A stretch of DNA of 64,000 nt from Fistulifera solaris (Eukaryota; Bacillariophyta; Bacillariophyceae; Naviculales; Stauroneidaceae), in NCBI GenBank assembly GCA_030295235.1, contig AP026153.1:1-64000 (forward strand), written 5' to 3'. The notes beneath the pieces were generated by a model. It did no database searches, was not told the origin of the DNA, and worked only from the letters and a program-made list of their open reading frames with translations. This document shows positions 12,489 to 24,251 of the stretch, one piece after another. The position numbers and the translations under genes were made by a program. Position 1 is the stretch's first letter, and each line of letters opens with the position of its first letter.

Positions 12489-12985
12489 CCTGATTCGAGA
12501 GAGATGAAGAGGAAACAAAGGCTGAGTTTGACAAACAACGATCCGGCAACGATCAGAGTGCAAATAGTGATTGAAAATATGTTCCGCGAGATGTTTATTT
12601 GAAAGAATAGCTAGGGATATTTTCATACTTTTTGTGAGACCGGATACGCGAACCAAAGATTTGAGAAGCAGTTCACGTTTTTGATGAATACGTCCAACAT
12701 CACTTGCAGCAATGAGATCACCCTTCCGAATTATTGGAAAGTCAACAATTTCGTGAATTCCGCACTGATGTAAAGAGTGGGCGTACCCGATGGAGTTACG
12801 TACCAATGAATGTGTTCGCGTGTTATCATTGATCAAGCAGCATAAGTTTTGACATCACGCTATGACATTGTGCCAAAATTTATGTTAAATCATCGCTCAA
12901 ATGAGAACGTCAAAAGAAAGAGTGGATTACAATTTTCACATTGTCAGCGGGGCTCCAATTGACGTTTTCAAAACAAATCACAAGG
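12489..12985. promoter_or_regulatory. Shared divergent upstream region of CR1 and CR2
   Basis: About 500 bp between the divergent start codons of CR1 (minus) and CR2 (plus), so both promoters must lie here or overlap. No specific element is identified. CR1 may have a leader exon inside it. Confidence 0.45.
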
Positions 12986-14034
12986 ATGCATGAATTTGGA
13001 GCTATGTTTTTCCTGGGGGTGTTCCTAAATACTGTCTTGGCTCAGAGGCGAGGATCTCATGGTGAGGTACAAACGTGTCGAAATGTGGAAAGCTTCGGTG
13101 ATATTGATGAAGGATGCAGTGCCACGACCCCCTTCTGTGTCGATGCAAAAGGTTTCGCAGTGACGGACGGTAATTCCGGAGACCATTGTGTGTATTGCAT
13201 CAATTTATCTCAACCAAATGGCAAAGATCAAGTTGGAGTTGACGAAGGCTGCGACGATGTAAAACGCGTGTGCACGAGCGACCGGAAGCTGAAGAAGTTG
13301 TACGAGGGTGGCACCATGTGCGCTGTGTGTGTCAACACGGTTCCGTCCGACTAGAATCCCAACAAGTTTGATGATGGTTGTCCTCCATTCGCTCCCGTAT
13401 GTGTGGACGATGGGAATAGGAGGCCTAAGCCATGGAGAGCGGGGACGGCCTGTGTTGCCCAGTGCGTCGACACGAGTGTCGATGGAAAGGATCAGGGGGT
13501 AGGTTTGTTGCTCTTCTGTTCATTAGTTGTGCTGGTTTTTCTTGTATTCTCACACACGGAGTGTCTGGTCTTGAAATTATTCAACAACAGTGTCCCGATC
13601 GCTACCCAACTTGCACGACGCCAGACGGATCGGATCCAGGTCTCGGAAATCCTGGAACCAAATGTGCGTGTACTTCAACTTCCTGTAACGATGAAGATTC
13701 GTGCACGCGCGAGACGTGTCATCCCGAACGTGGTTGTTTGTATAGTTCGGTCTTTCCTTGTTTGGAACCTTACGAGGAAACCTGTGAAGTAGCTACGGAA
13801 TGGACGTGCGAAGAACCTGTTACGATATGCACACAATATTTCATTGACGGGGGTTTTCGTTGCCGGTGTCAGTTGGATGTCGAAGGGACTCCGGTGTGTA
13901 CGCGACATGATCGTTGTCTGATTTTACGTGAATGCACGACAAATGCTGATTGTGGTCCCCGAAGCAAATGCGCTTCCACATGTTGTACCGGCAACAACAG
14001 TCTAAGATGCGTGGAAGATTGTGCTTTGACTTAG
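12986..14034 (+). pseudogene. CR2: secreted cysteine-rich protein interrupted by an in-frame TAG
   Basis: Only plus-strand member of the family. Exon 1 12986-13498, intron 13499-13590 (92 bp, GTAGGT...CAACAG, phase 0), exon 2 13591-14034. The leader is MHEFGAMFFLGVFLNTVLA, followed by the three D-x-GC...CV...C-x-x-C modules and, in exon 2, CPDRYPTC, a CTDC-like segment CNDEDSCTRETC and the tail TNADCGPRSKCASTCC. A TAG at 13352-13354 lies between modules 2 and 3, while the frame, splice site and Cys pattern remain intact on both sides. It is a base substitution, not a length error, so it looks like a genuine recent nonsense allele. It would give about 122 residues if translated to the stop. 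Read-through is possible but unsupported. Confidence 0.65.
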
Positions 14035-14248
14035 ACTTCTTCCTGTCTCAAGAACACTGAAAGTACGTACTCTATCAATCAATGAACATGATACACTGTA
14101 CGCAATATGTTTCTTAAATCATTCATATAAGTATTGAATATAATGGATAAATACTCCGTAATGACGGCCTGTCGACACTGAATATTCATTGCAACATTCC
14201 AGTTAATTGAAGTGCCAGACGTTCACAACAAACCGCCATTTTCCGGAA

Positions 14249-15032
14249 TTACTCCTCCGTTTCCTGATCCGGGCGCGCCTCCGGTGCACGAAGGTGGCGC
14301 GTGGGAGGAATGGGGACGTGGTAGCAACCAGTGTCCGGATCACAAAAGTCGTCCGTGCAAGGATCGCCGTCGTTGCAACTCGCAGGAGAGCACTTGGCGC
14401 ACTTGACTCCAGGAACTCCGATGCAGGGATCGGATCCATCTGCCAAGACACAAATGGGGTATTTTCGGGAGCACTTTAAAATAAAGATACAACAATCAAC
14501 CGTCAGAACAAACGTGAAAGAGTCCAAAAGAACACCTCTCCAACAACAAACTTACCCCCTGATCAGAACCAGTGAGGCTCGTATCGACACACTTGGCAAC
14601 GCACTGGGTACCTCGCGTACGGATCGGCGGATCCGCTCCGCTATCGTTGACGCAAACTGGTGCCTGAGGAGGACATCCGTCATCCATGTCGTTGGGGTCG
14701 CTGAACGACTGGAGCGAATTGACGCAGACGGCACAATCTTTTCCTTCCACGCTGGCCGCCAGCGGACGGTCGCCGACACAGACGCGGAACTCTTCGTCGC
14801 AGCCTTCGTCGGGGGCGGTTTGACGGGTGCTCAATGGGAATTGCGAGTTGATGCAAAGAGCGCAGTGATGTCCAGTGACTCCATGGGCCGCAGCACCATT
14901 CCAATGCACGCAAATGGGAAGGTCCTCGGTACAGCAATCATCAATCACGCCTTTACCTTTGTCTGTACACGGAGGCTGAGCCACGGTCGACGTCGCAAAG
15001 AAGAGGAACGCAACAATAGAAGAGAAAAGCAT
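14249..15032 (-). CDS. CR3: secreted cysteine-rich protein, short C-terminus
   Basis: Two exons, 15032-14556 and 14473-14249, joined by an 82-bp phase-0 intron; about 233 residues with no frame error. Signal peptide MLFSSIVAFLFFATSTVAQ. Exon 1 has the usual three Cys modules (CCTEDLPICV, DEGCDEEFRVCV, DDGCPPQAPVCV). Exon 2 has the fourth (CSRKYPICV) and a CTDC-type repeat, CNDGDPCTDDFCDPDTGC. It then ends in a short acidic tail instead of the family's second Cys domain (CDVDTEGAPFCW...TRCASTCCG), so it is a truncated or alternative form. A 71-bp leader intron (15103-15033) ends directly at the ATG. Its 3' end faces that of CR2 across 214 bp. Confidence 0.82.
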
Positions 15033-15103
15033 CTGAAAAGGAGCTGAAGTGAGGGGATCTTTTCGGATTGGTGTGAGAGGGAAAGCAATCGATGATATAT
15101 TAC
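15033..15103 (-). other. Leader intron of CR3 ending at the start codon
   Basis: Reading on the minus strand, AAG|GTAATAT (donor at 15103) runs to TTTTCAG|ATG (acceptor at 15033). Equivalent introns of 64-71 bp sit at the same place in CR4-CR7. Inferred from splice consensus and paralogue agreement, not transcript data. Confidence 0.6.
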
Positions 15104-16292
15104 CTTGATTGCTCAATGAAATCAACGCAGTGCGAATTTCGAGTTGATCTAATTTGTGAGATAAATTTTCTTTCATGAGAACTGCTCGGATCCATCAAGT
15201 TCAAAGCATCAAAACGCATCAAGTTGGTAGACAATCTACGCAAACAATCGCCCACGCGCGAGATGAATGCTGTGTGCTGTGCACACTTCCGACGACTTCC
15301 GAATCTTTGACGTTTGAACGGGGCAACATTCATTCGAACAGCAAGTAAGTTGTGATATGATTTTATAGTTTTAGGTAGGGGCATTGACGGAACGTTTCCT
15401 TGAAAACAATTGCCGATGATGACACTGGAACTTCTGTAGTCACGAATGGAAAGAGACAATTAGAGCAAAAACACTCCATACGCCATTTTTAAGCCGTCTC
15501 GTGACTCGTGATTGTGAATGAGCTCAGCGTCATAAGACAAAAGTCATCATAACGTTTTTGCCAGAATTCAATAAGAAAAAGCTTACAGTTTTTATAAAAA
15601 TCGTGCACAGCCTCAACAGCTTGCTAGCTTGCTGCTTGCTCATCTCTCATCTCTCTAGAGACTTTAATGGTCAGGAAAGAACAAAGGCTGCCAGCTGCCA
15701 ATCACGAGTTGTCATCGCAACATAATAGTTCCTCTTTGAATAACTTCACAGCATCTATTTATTGGGACAATTTCGATTTGCCTTTTTCTCTTTTTTCTGA
15801 TCATTACTTTCAACAAAGTCAGTAGGGCTATACCGCAAATTCTTCTCTGTTAGCTGTTCCACTTTCCAGTTTCCAGGGAAGGCGAACACAAAATTGAAGG
15901 ACTTGTGCCGTGTGCCATGTGCTAGCTTTAAGTAGTGTGTTGAGGGGTTAAATAATTGATACTACCTGATACCAGGTACCTGATACCTGATACACGGTTT
16001 TTCAGAAAAAGGGAATGGCGAGGAAGAGGCTGTTTCCGATCGGAAAAATGGATACCGCTACGTCAGTCATACTGGTAGTGCCGACGCACACACAGAACTT
16101 AGACGACAAACCCTTAACCTTACGGTACCGTTCTTGCAAACAACAACATCACAACACCACAATTTCAAAAAAACATAACGCTCTATTCAAATAATAATCG
16201 TGCTTTCATACATTCAATTAGCCATCTTTTCTTGTCGGCTGTCCTTGTTAATGAAAATATGTAATATCAAAGGCACGAATGAGTCTCCGATC
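15104..16292. other. Intergenic, CR3 upstream to CR4 3' end
   Basis: AT-richer spacer without a recognisable gene. It holds short local duplications: GCTTGCT units near 15620-15640, CTCATCT units near 15640-15655, and CCTGATAC/CAGGTACC units at about 15965-15992. Confidence 0.5.
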
Positions 16293-17335
16293 TTATTTTC
16301 CGGTCGTCGTCGGACCCGATGGCTGACCGTCAACACGTGCTTCTTCAAATGGAATCTCACCACCGCATTCGGGCAAGCAGTGGCCTTCTCCACAGCATGT
16401 CGACGCACATCTCGTGCTTTCGGGGCAGTCCGCATTCGAAGTACATTCTACCAGTCCCTCGCAGCTGACGTTTGGCCAGCAGAATGGGGCACCTTCCGTG
16501 TCGACGTCGCACAGGCAAAACTCCACCCCCGAGCAAAAGGGGGAAGGGATCGCCGCACTGCCAATCCACCGCATTTGCATCGCACACGCAAGAGCCATTG
16601 TCGACGGAATAGCAACCAAAGTAAGGATCACAGTAGTCGTCGGTACACGGATTGCCGTCATCGCATACGGATGGAGAGCAAACCGAACATTTGACTCCTG
16701 GGCTTTGAAAGCCGGGGTCGGATCCGTCTTCCAGAACACAATAAGGGTAGTTTCGGGGGCACTGAGATTCAAGAGAACCAATACAACAATTCACCGTGAG
16801 TCGAAAGTCGTGCAATAATATGAAGCTGAACGAAAACATCACATAACAACTTACCCCGATGTCGGGCTCATTATAACCAGTGTCAACGCAGTCCGCAATG
16901 CACTTGGTGCCGGGCTTTCGCAACGGCGGCTCCGATCCGTCGTCATTGACACAAATGGGTGCTTCCGGTGGGCATCCATCGTCAATATCATTCGCATCGA
17001 TAGTGGTTGGGATCGAATTGACACACACGGCACACGCGGTTCCTTCGACGTTGGCAGCCAAGGGGCGTCGACCGACGCAAACGCGGGCGTCAAAATCGCA
17101 ACCCTCGTCCAGGTCAACTTGCCAGAAGCGGTTGGGCTGCTGCGAGTTGATGCAGAGAGCACAGTGGTGTCCGCGGTTACCTCCAACCACTTGGCCGCCA
17201 TTGCGATACACGCAAATGGGTTTTTCTTCGGTGCATCGTTGGTCGATCACCCACTGACCGAGATCACGGCAAGTGGTTTGAGCTGCAGCAGGTCCTGCGA
17301 ACAGGAGAGAAAAAAAGAATGGAAGAGAGACGCAT
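16293..17335 (-). CDS. CR4: secreted cysteine-rich protein
   Basis: About 315 residues. Exons 17335-16855 and 16761-16293, intron 93 bp, phase 0. Start 17335 matches the paralogues (MRLSSIL...) and directly follows a leader intron. One surplus base in the A run 17310-17316 separates this start from the rest of exon 1; the uninterrupted frame instead opens at 17508 but then lacks a clean signal peptide. Three Cys modules fill exon 1 (RCTEEKPICV, DEGCDFDARVCV, DDGCPPEAPICV). Exon 2 carries CPRNYPYCV, the CTDC-type repeat CDDGNPCTDDYCDPYFGC, then CLCDVDTEGAPFCW and SNADCPESTRCASTCCGEG. A second surplus base at 16535-16538 shifts the last third. CTDC repeats (Pfam Dicty_CTDC) are known from secreted slime-mould proteins. 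Role unknown, presumably extracellular and disulfide-rich. Confidence 0.85.
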
Positions 17336-17406
17336 CTGTTCTCCGCAGGCAATGTGAGAAGGCCATAGTCAACTGCATTTACCTGACGAGAGCCATATTT
17401 GCTTAC
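17336..17406 (-). other. Leader intron of CR4 ending at the start codon
   Basis: Donor GAAG|GTAAGC at 17406, acceptor GAACAG|ATGCG at 17336 (minus strand), 71 bp. Position matches the other family members. Confidence 0.6.
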
Positions 17407-18873
17407 CTTCAGTGTCGGATGAATGAACGTTGAGTGAAAACTGCGAACCGGAAGTTTTATGAGAGCATTTGCGAACGAAAAATGTGATTTGCGATCCAAA
17501 AGATCCAAGTTGTCATTCGTAAGCTGAAGGCACGACTCGGCATGCTTTGTTCTTCATTGCACGGACATTTCTTAGTGTTCATAGTTCATAGATCTGAAGA
17601 TCCACAGAAGAATGCTCTTCTGAAAGCGTGATAGCCTCTCTAGGAATAAGATATTACAACCAACCACTGGGGCTGCGATGCAAAGAATGTAACAACGGGA
17701 ATCACGACTCAAGGGGCAATCTGCGAAAACAGGTGTGTGTTTTTATCGCTTCAAAAATGAGATGCGAATACTGCTACGCATGCTATCTGCTATCCTGGTG
17801 ACAATCGGAAACACTTTGATTTTATGCCTCGAGCCTTGTCAATTGCGAACCGAAGCCGACTTGTTCCATGCTCGTTAGGATATATAATGGTTTCGAGAAC
17901 CTTGGATGTATTTGCACTCACTGGAACATCGTCGATTCTCGATTTAGCCTAAGGTAACAACTAGACCAGTCTCTTTCATGCTTCAAGCTAGAAAAACAAA
18001 GAACGACAGAAATGAAATGCTGTGTGCTGTGTGCTGTGTGTTCTTGGACTGGATTGAATTTGTAATATTTCCGTGTTGTTGTGTTCCGAGTTCTGCGAGG
18101 GCTTAAGAACACAAGTCACGAGTAAGAATGCCCTGTTGAAGAATGTCATCGGCGTCGATCTGTCTCGACTTTGACGCTATTGTCAAATTCACTGGATCTT
18201 GAGACGTGTCAAAAGGCGAATTTCGGTTTGATGCACAGAGCATGAATCCAAATGGTGCAGCAGCAATAGGCAATAGCAAATGCTACGTAGTAATTGCTAA
18301 CTGCTACTTACTTGTAACAAATTGATAGATGTGAGTTTGTTTGTGCGACATTTCTAGAGACTAGACGAGTTTCTTGCATTGTTTATTGTTTTGGTGTCGT
18401 AAAAATTTAGTGATGACCCGCTCGACGATGCTCAAGGCTGCTGCAATACTTTTTGTTAACCTCTATGCTCAAGTTTGTTGATAGTTATTGAGTTGATGCA
18501 AGCACCCAACAAGAAAACTAATTTCGGATAATAGTTTGGATCTTTTATATTGCGAACATTCGGCAAGAAAGGACGGCGAAGGTAACACTTTTGAAATGCG
18601 TGCTGCGTCGTAAGAATGATACGTATTGAAAAGCCTTAAACTTAGCTAATGCGTACTTGTACTTTACGGCACTCGCACCTCGCACTGCACTATGCTTCTA
18701 TGCTTCAACACTATGCTTGCACTATTTTACGAGCAAAAAAAAGATGATGATTATTGCGAACAGCGACAACGATGGAGATGCAAAGTACAGTTTTTCTCAT
18801 CTTATTTAAAGATCACAACTAACCGCTTCTCTTCAGAATGAACGTATGTAGGTTATAAGGCAGGAATGAGCCT
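17407..18873. other. Intergenic, CR4 upstream to CR5 3' end (duplicated spacer)
   Basis: No gene recognised. Several stretches resemble the CR5 upstream region. GTAACAACGG...ATCACGACTCA near 17688-17712 matches about 20196-20220, and GCGAACCGAA.CCGACTTGTTCCA near 17847 matches about 20357. The duplicated unit therefore includes at least about 500 bp of upstream DNA. TGTGCTG microrepeats lie at about 18020-18040. Confidence 0.55.
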
Positions 18874-19912
18874 TCAATTTTGAGTTCCGGCGGTTGTCGG
18901 GCCCGACGGCTGACCGTCAACGCGGACTTCCTCCAACCATATATCATCACATTCGGGCAAACATTGACCTTCTCCACAGCACGTTGATGCACATCTTGTG
19001 CCTTCGGGGCAGTCAGCATTAGAAGAGCAATCCACGAGTCCCTCACAGCTCGTATCAGGCCAACAGAAGGGAGCGCCTTCCGTGTCGACATCGCAGATGC
19101 AAAATTGGGTCCCAGAGCAAAGGGCCACGGATCATTGCATTGCCAATCTACCGCATTTGCATCGCATACACAAGAGCCGTTATCTACGTAGTAGCAACCG
19201 TAATATGGGTCGCAAATATCGTCTGTGCAAGGATTGCCGTCGTCGCATACCGATGGAGAGCTGATCGAGCACTTGTCGCCAGCTCGGGGATAACCGGGTT
19301 CCGATCCGTCTTCATAAACGCAATGAGGGTAGTTATCGGGGCACTTTTAAGAGAAACGTAAACAAGTAACCGACAGCAAAGCAACAATATTTATGGCGGA
19401 CGGAGAAGAGGAAATAACACGCAACAACTTACCCCGATGTCCAACTCAAAGTTACTCGTATCGAAGCAATCCGCAATACACTTGGTACCGGGCTTTCGCA
19501 ACGCCGGCTCCGATCCGTCGTCATTAACACAAATGGGTGCTTCCGGTGGGCAACCATCATCAATGTCGTTCGCATCAATGGTGGTGGGGATTGAATTGAC
19601 ACACACGGCACAAGCGGTTCCTTCGACGTTGGCGGCCAAGGGACGTCGGCCGACGCAGACGCGGGCGTCGAAATCGCAACCCTCGTCAAGGTCAACTTGC
19701 CAATAACCATTGGGCTGCTGCGAGTTGATGCACAGAGCGCAATGATGTCCGCGGTTGCCACCGACCACTTGGCCGCCATTGCGATACACGCAAATAGGTT
19801 TATCCTCAGTGCATCGTTGGTCGATCACCCACTGCCCGAGATCACGACAAGACGTTTGTGCTGCAGCAGGTCCTATGAATAGGAGAGAAAGAAGAATGGA
19901 AAAGAGACGCAT
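18874..19912 (-). CDS. CR5: secreted cysteine-rich protein
   Basis: Close paralogue of CR4, about 316 residues. Exon 1 19912-19433 (160 codons, intact) and exon 2 19343-18874, intron 89 bp, phase 0. Signal peptide MRLFSILLSLLFIGPAAAQ. Cys modules RCTEDKPICV, DEGCDFDARVCV and DDGCPPEAPICV are followed in exon 2 by CPDNYPHCV, CDDGNPCTDDICDPYYGC, CICDVDTEGAPFCW and SNADCPEGTRCASTCCGEG. The fourth module has lost one Cys (KCSISSP where paralogues have CSxCSP). One base is missing in the short run 19132-19134, which shifts the last 90 codons; exon 2 is 470 nt. A leader intron (19981-19913) ends at the ATG. Confidence 0.85.
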
Positions 19913-19981
19913 CTTTATAAGGCAGGCAACGTGAGCAGATTATGGTGAATTGTATGAACAACGAGGGCGATTACTGCATAC
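19913..19981 (-). other. Leader intron of CR5 ending at the start codon
   Basis: Donor GGAG|GTATGC at 19981, acceptor TAAAG|ATGCG at 19913 (minus strand), 69 bp. Inferred from consensus and from the paralogues. Confidence 0.55.
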
Positions 19982-21668
19982 CTCCAATACCGGGAATTTC
20001 AGTGCTGAACGAAAATCGCGAACCAACTGATTTTGTGAGACGATTCGCATGCAAAGGAACTCAGAATTTGCATGGATCAAAGGTGTCACTCGTTAGTGAA
20101 GGTACGATTCGACGTGCTTTGTTCTTCACTATCTGAAAATTCAATGAAGAACAATTGTTTGGAAGTGTGAAGCAACATGCGGCTTTAAGGCAGAGATGTA
20201 ACAACGGAATCACGACTCAGGGGACTTTTCGCAAAACGGAGATGAGTAATCAATAGTCTATTATTTCAAAATGAAATGCGAATACTGCACACGAAAGCTA
20301 GAAGTTAAATTTATCACGTTTCATTCTTCAGGCCTGCGATTTGTGATCTTGCGATTGCGAACCGAATCCGACTTGTTCCACGCTCGTTAGGACAATGACA
20401 CATGATTGATTCGAGATGAAAAACGAAAAAAATAAGTTGTTTGTTCTGTTCCGAGCAATGGTTCCGACTTTTGTGAGGGCTTAAAAATCACGAGTCACGA
20501 GTGCGAAGAATAACAGTTGCTTTGTCGTTGTCGGGACTCTGACGCTCACTATCCACTATCCTTTCACTGGAACTTGAGACGCGTCGAAGGCCGGACTCTG
20601 TTTCATCTTCATTCCGAAGCTATAGCTTGTGATTTCATCTGCGATCATTCACAACTTTTGCTCTATGTTGTGTGTCGCAAGGTTAGATTGTGCGTCCAAG
20701 GTAATCCAGAAATCGCCAGAAAAGCGTAGAAAGTTCGACTGGATTTATCGTGACGTCAAAACAAACACGAAACACGTAACCTAGTCTGATGAAACTTCTA
20801 GGAAACTCATCGGCTACACTTTGGGACTTCTCTTGTAAAAAATGCCGTTCTGGTATAACTCATCTGTGGAACAGAAATTTGATCTGTTGATGCGGATGCA
20901 AAAAGAAATTGACTAAAATAAGAAGCACCTAATTTAGGCGCGTAATAATAGAAGTAATAAAAGTACCGAGTTCCTACTTGACTCATGACTGAAATCGAGT
21001 CGCAAATAAAGTCATCTACATTATTCACCACATTCTACGAAATGTTAGGGAGTCCGATCGCGGTCCGATAAGTGGCCGGACGCCGACGGACCATACGGCA
21101 CACGCAAAGCGTGTGTTGCAAAAATTGCATCGCAAATCATTGCAACTGAAGTTATGACCTTCATTGATTGTTATAGACCTTGATACTGGTATATCAACTC
21201 TTACTCATGCTGATGTACAACGCTACTTCATTTATTTCAGCTGAAAGTCAATGCGGGACGAATGTTGAATGGTTGTGGCTTGCTGAAGATTTGCATCAGT
21301 CAAGACCTTCGCCCTACTCGCCTCGAAAGTCAGTCTTCACTCAATTGTTAACGCCGCAAAAGTACGTCGAAGCAACTAACAAATAGCAGAACCATCTTTG
21401 ATCTGTGAAAACAAAATATTTGGTATCACAAACGCGCCTCGTAAGAATTTTCTGTTTTGAGGCCCTAAAAACGAAATGCGCTCTACACTCGAATGAGAGA
21501 CATCAGTCGCTCGCTGGAGAGACGTGTGCAATAACGAGAATCAGAACAAAGTCATGTAATAATAATCCAATGGGATTGCTTGAACTACGGCGTGTTCTAT
21601 CAACGTCAAAGATAGAGTTGCTTATTGCGGTGATTGGCTTTTCAGCTTGCAGAGAAGTTTATTCGATA
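19982..21668. other. Intergenic, CR5 upstream to CR6 3' end
   Basis: The proximal part is homologous to the CR4 upstream region (see 17407-18873). The distal part is AT-rich with only short frames. No gene or RNA recognised. Confidence 0.5.
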
Positions 21669-22690
21669 TCAGAAAAAGCCGGCACTGGTGTTACCTGACA
21701 ACACTTCCTGGGCGGAGACACGGAACGCACCGACCGACTCCTCGTCGTCGCACTCTTCAAAACAGTTGCCTGGTCCGCTGCAACAAGTTGTAGCACAACG
21801 GGTGTTCTCGGGACAGTCAGCATTCGTCGAACATTCCGTCAGATTCTCGCAGTTGACGACTGGCCAACAGAATGGGGCGCCTTCGCTATCCACGTCGCAA
21901 ATGCAAAACCGGGTGCTCGAGCACGAAGGAAAGAGAGGCCCTCCGCACTCCCAATCGACAGCATCGGCTCCGCATTCACAGAAACTGCTGGCAATATGGA
22001 AGCAGCCAACTTCGGGTTCACAGTAATCATCGGTGCAAGGATCGTTGTCGTCGCAGGAAGCAGGAGAGCAGATGGCGCACTTTTCTCCGGCATTGCCTTC
22101 ACCTGGATCGGTTCCGTCTTCCAAAACACAACTCGGGTAAAGAACGGGGCACTATGAATAGATCGTTAGTAAATGCATGCACTCGGAAAATTCAACAACA
22201 TGCAGCAACTTACCCCTTTATCCTTGCTCTGGGAGCTCGTATCGACGCACTTTGCAACACAGTTGGTACCTGGCTTTCGAACCGCTGGGTTCTTGCCGTC
22301 ATCTTTGACACATACGGGTCTTTGGGGTGGGCATCCGTCATCAACGTTGTTGGGATCGACGGTCGATGGAAACGAATTGACGCAGAGGGCACAAGCTGTG
22401 CCTTCGACATTGGATGCCAAGGGACGGGTGCCGACACAAACGGGAACGTCGAAGTCACAGCCCTCGTCAGGAAAGACTTGTTCGAAGCGATTTGGCTGTT
22501 GCGAGTTAATGCAGAGAGCGCAATGGTGCCCTGTATTGCCACCAACAACCTGGCCTCCATTGCGGTACACACAGATGGGGTATTCCTCGGTGCATCCTTG
22601 ATCGATAACTTCTGGACCTAAATCCAGGCAATTTTGAGCCCCGATTGGTGCTGCGAGTAGGAGAAATGTAACAGCAAGCGAGAGACGCAT
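21669..22690 (-). CDS. CR6: secreted cysteine-rich protein, intact member
   Basis: Frame-intact full-length reference for the family: exon 1 22690-22214 (159 codons), 62-bp phase-0 intron, exon 2 22151-21669 (160 codons plus TGA), about 319 residues. Signal peptide MRLSLAVTFLLLAAPIGAQ. Three exon-1 modules: GCTEEYPICV...CALC, DEGCDFDVPVCV...CALC, DDGCPPQRPVCV...CVAKC. Exon 2 has CPVLYPSCV...CAIC, the CTDC-type repeat CDDNDPCTDDYCEPEVGC, CICDVDSEGAPFCW and TNADCPENTRCATTCC. No transmembrane segment follows the signal peptide, so it is predicted secreted. It is the most diverged of CR4-CR7. A leader intron (22754-22691) ends at the ATG. Confidence 0.9.
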
Positions 22691-22754
22691 CTATAAAAGG
22701 CGTTGTCAGCGTGGATCAAGTGGGCGTGTATTTGAGATAGTCGATGGGAGTTAC
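22691..22754 (-). other. Leader intron of CR6 ending at the start codon
   Basis: Donor CAAG|GTAACT at 22754, acceptor TTATAG|ATGCG at 22691 (minus strand), 64 bp. Same position as in the paralogues. Confidence 0.6.
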
Positions 22755-24251
22755 CTTGATGCTTATTTTGCTTAACGTGCAAAAATGTAATTTGACGAAT
22801 TTGTGGAACAATGGGCGGCAAACGAAAAACTACGAAATAATACGCTGAAAGATCTTTCATCGTTGAAAGCGAACTGCCCACAGATTCGTCTCATAAGATA
22901 TTTCGGTGTTGATTGATATCCGTCACAATGAGAATCGCCGCAACTCGCCGCTATGAACTTCGAAAAATGATCCCTTGTCATCCTGTCATCGAACGTGCAA
23001 TCGCCGCTCGCCGCGCGAACGACTTCGTTGTCGTTCCAACAATCTACTGTAATGATTATTGTAAATTGTTGAGTACAAGTGCAACGAATACGTTGCATCT
23101 TCACTGGAACATTGAGCATTGAGCAGAGCAGTTAATATTTAATGGCATAGTCTAGTCAGAAGTCAGACTTCCGAAGCCTAAATACCAAGTACGTATTCGA
23201 TTCTATTTTATGCGGTCTAGAAACTACGGACAAAGGAGTAAATTAGGAACTAGTCAAGGGTGTGAGTACCTTTTCTTTTGTACCTTTTAGCGTAGGCTTT
23301 CAAAACATCCGATTTCGGGCGGGGCCTAAATTAGATGAGCCGCGAGCAACCAATGTCTTTGTTTCTTGTCACTTTTAACTCTCGCTCTCTGAACCCAGGA
23401 TTTGACAACAGACAACTGACAACTGATCGTCTTGATGATTCTACGTGACACAAGACTCGCTCTATCGACGGTTCTCATTATTTGCACTATTCTTCAGTAT
23501 TATTGGTGCCCTTTGATGGCGGTTCGCATTAGATTTCCGAACCCGAACCTCGGTTACTCGTGACTCATCACAACTCATGACCGAATTTTGAACAGCGCGC
23601 GAGCATAAAACACAACAACGCAAAATCAGAAAGATGCGGACTTTATCTCATTAAGATGCGTTGTAAACAGAGGCTTTTATACTTGAAATGTAAAGAAAAG
23701 AACTACGTTAACAACTGTACTTACCAGTATTGCGGCAGGAATCGTGGATCCTCGAAAACGGCTTTGTTGCCTCGCAGTAGCTTGTAATAAAGACACACAC
23801 GATGTCGTGGTCGAAGGAACGTTGCATTGATTATTCGGATTGAAAGATGCGCTTCCATTGAGTCTATTCGCTACTCAACAATCTTTTCTCGCAGCAACAC
23901 GCTAAATTCCCTCGCTCTCGAGAGCCTTTCGTGACGCAGCGACTAACGCCAACCCCTTTATCGTCTTCCTTAGAGACGCAACCCGAGCGAACCGAACACT
24001 GTTGAAGAGAAGCGACACCTGGATGATTAAACAGCATTTTCAAAGAATTGAATCATCTGGAGAAGACATATTACTGCACCGTTCAAGTGCACATTCGGTG
24101 ATACGAATTGTTGCGCTACATGTTGAAGTCTAAAAGAACAACTATGGACAGCGAAACCTTCTCTTATTATTCTTTACGGCTACTTGTCGAATTGGCTCGT
24201 TCTGTTCCGCCAATCATCCATTGCTTTGTTGATAGGAATGGAGCTTAATAC
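22755..24251. other. Intergenic, CR6 upstream to CR7 3' end
   Basis: About 1.5 kb of spacer with only short frames. It contains the CR6 promoter side. No mobile element, RNA gene or long repeat recognised. Confidence 0.5.
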
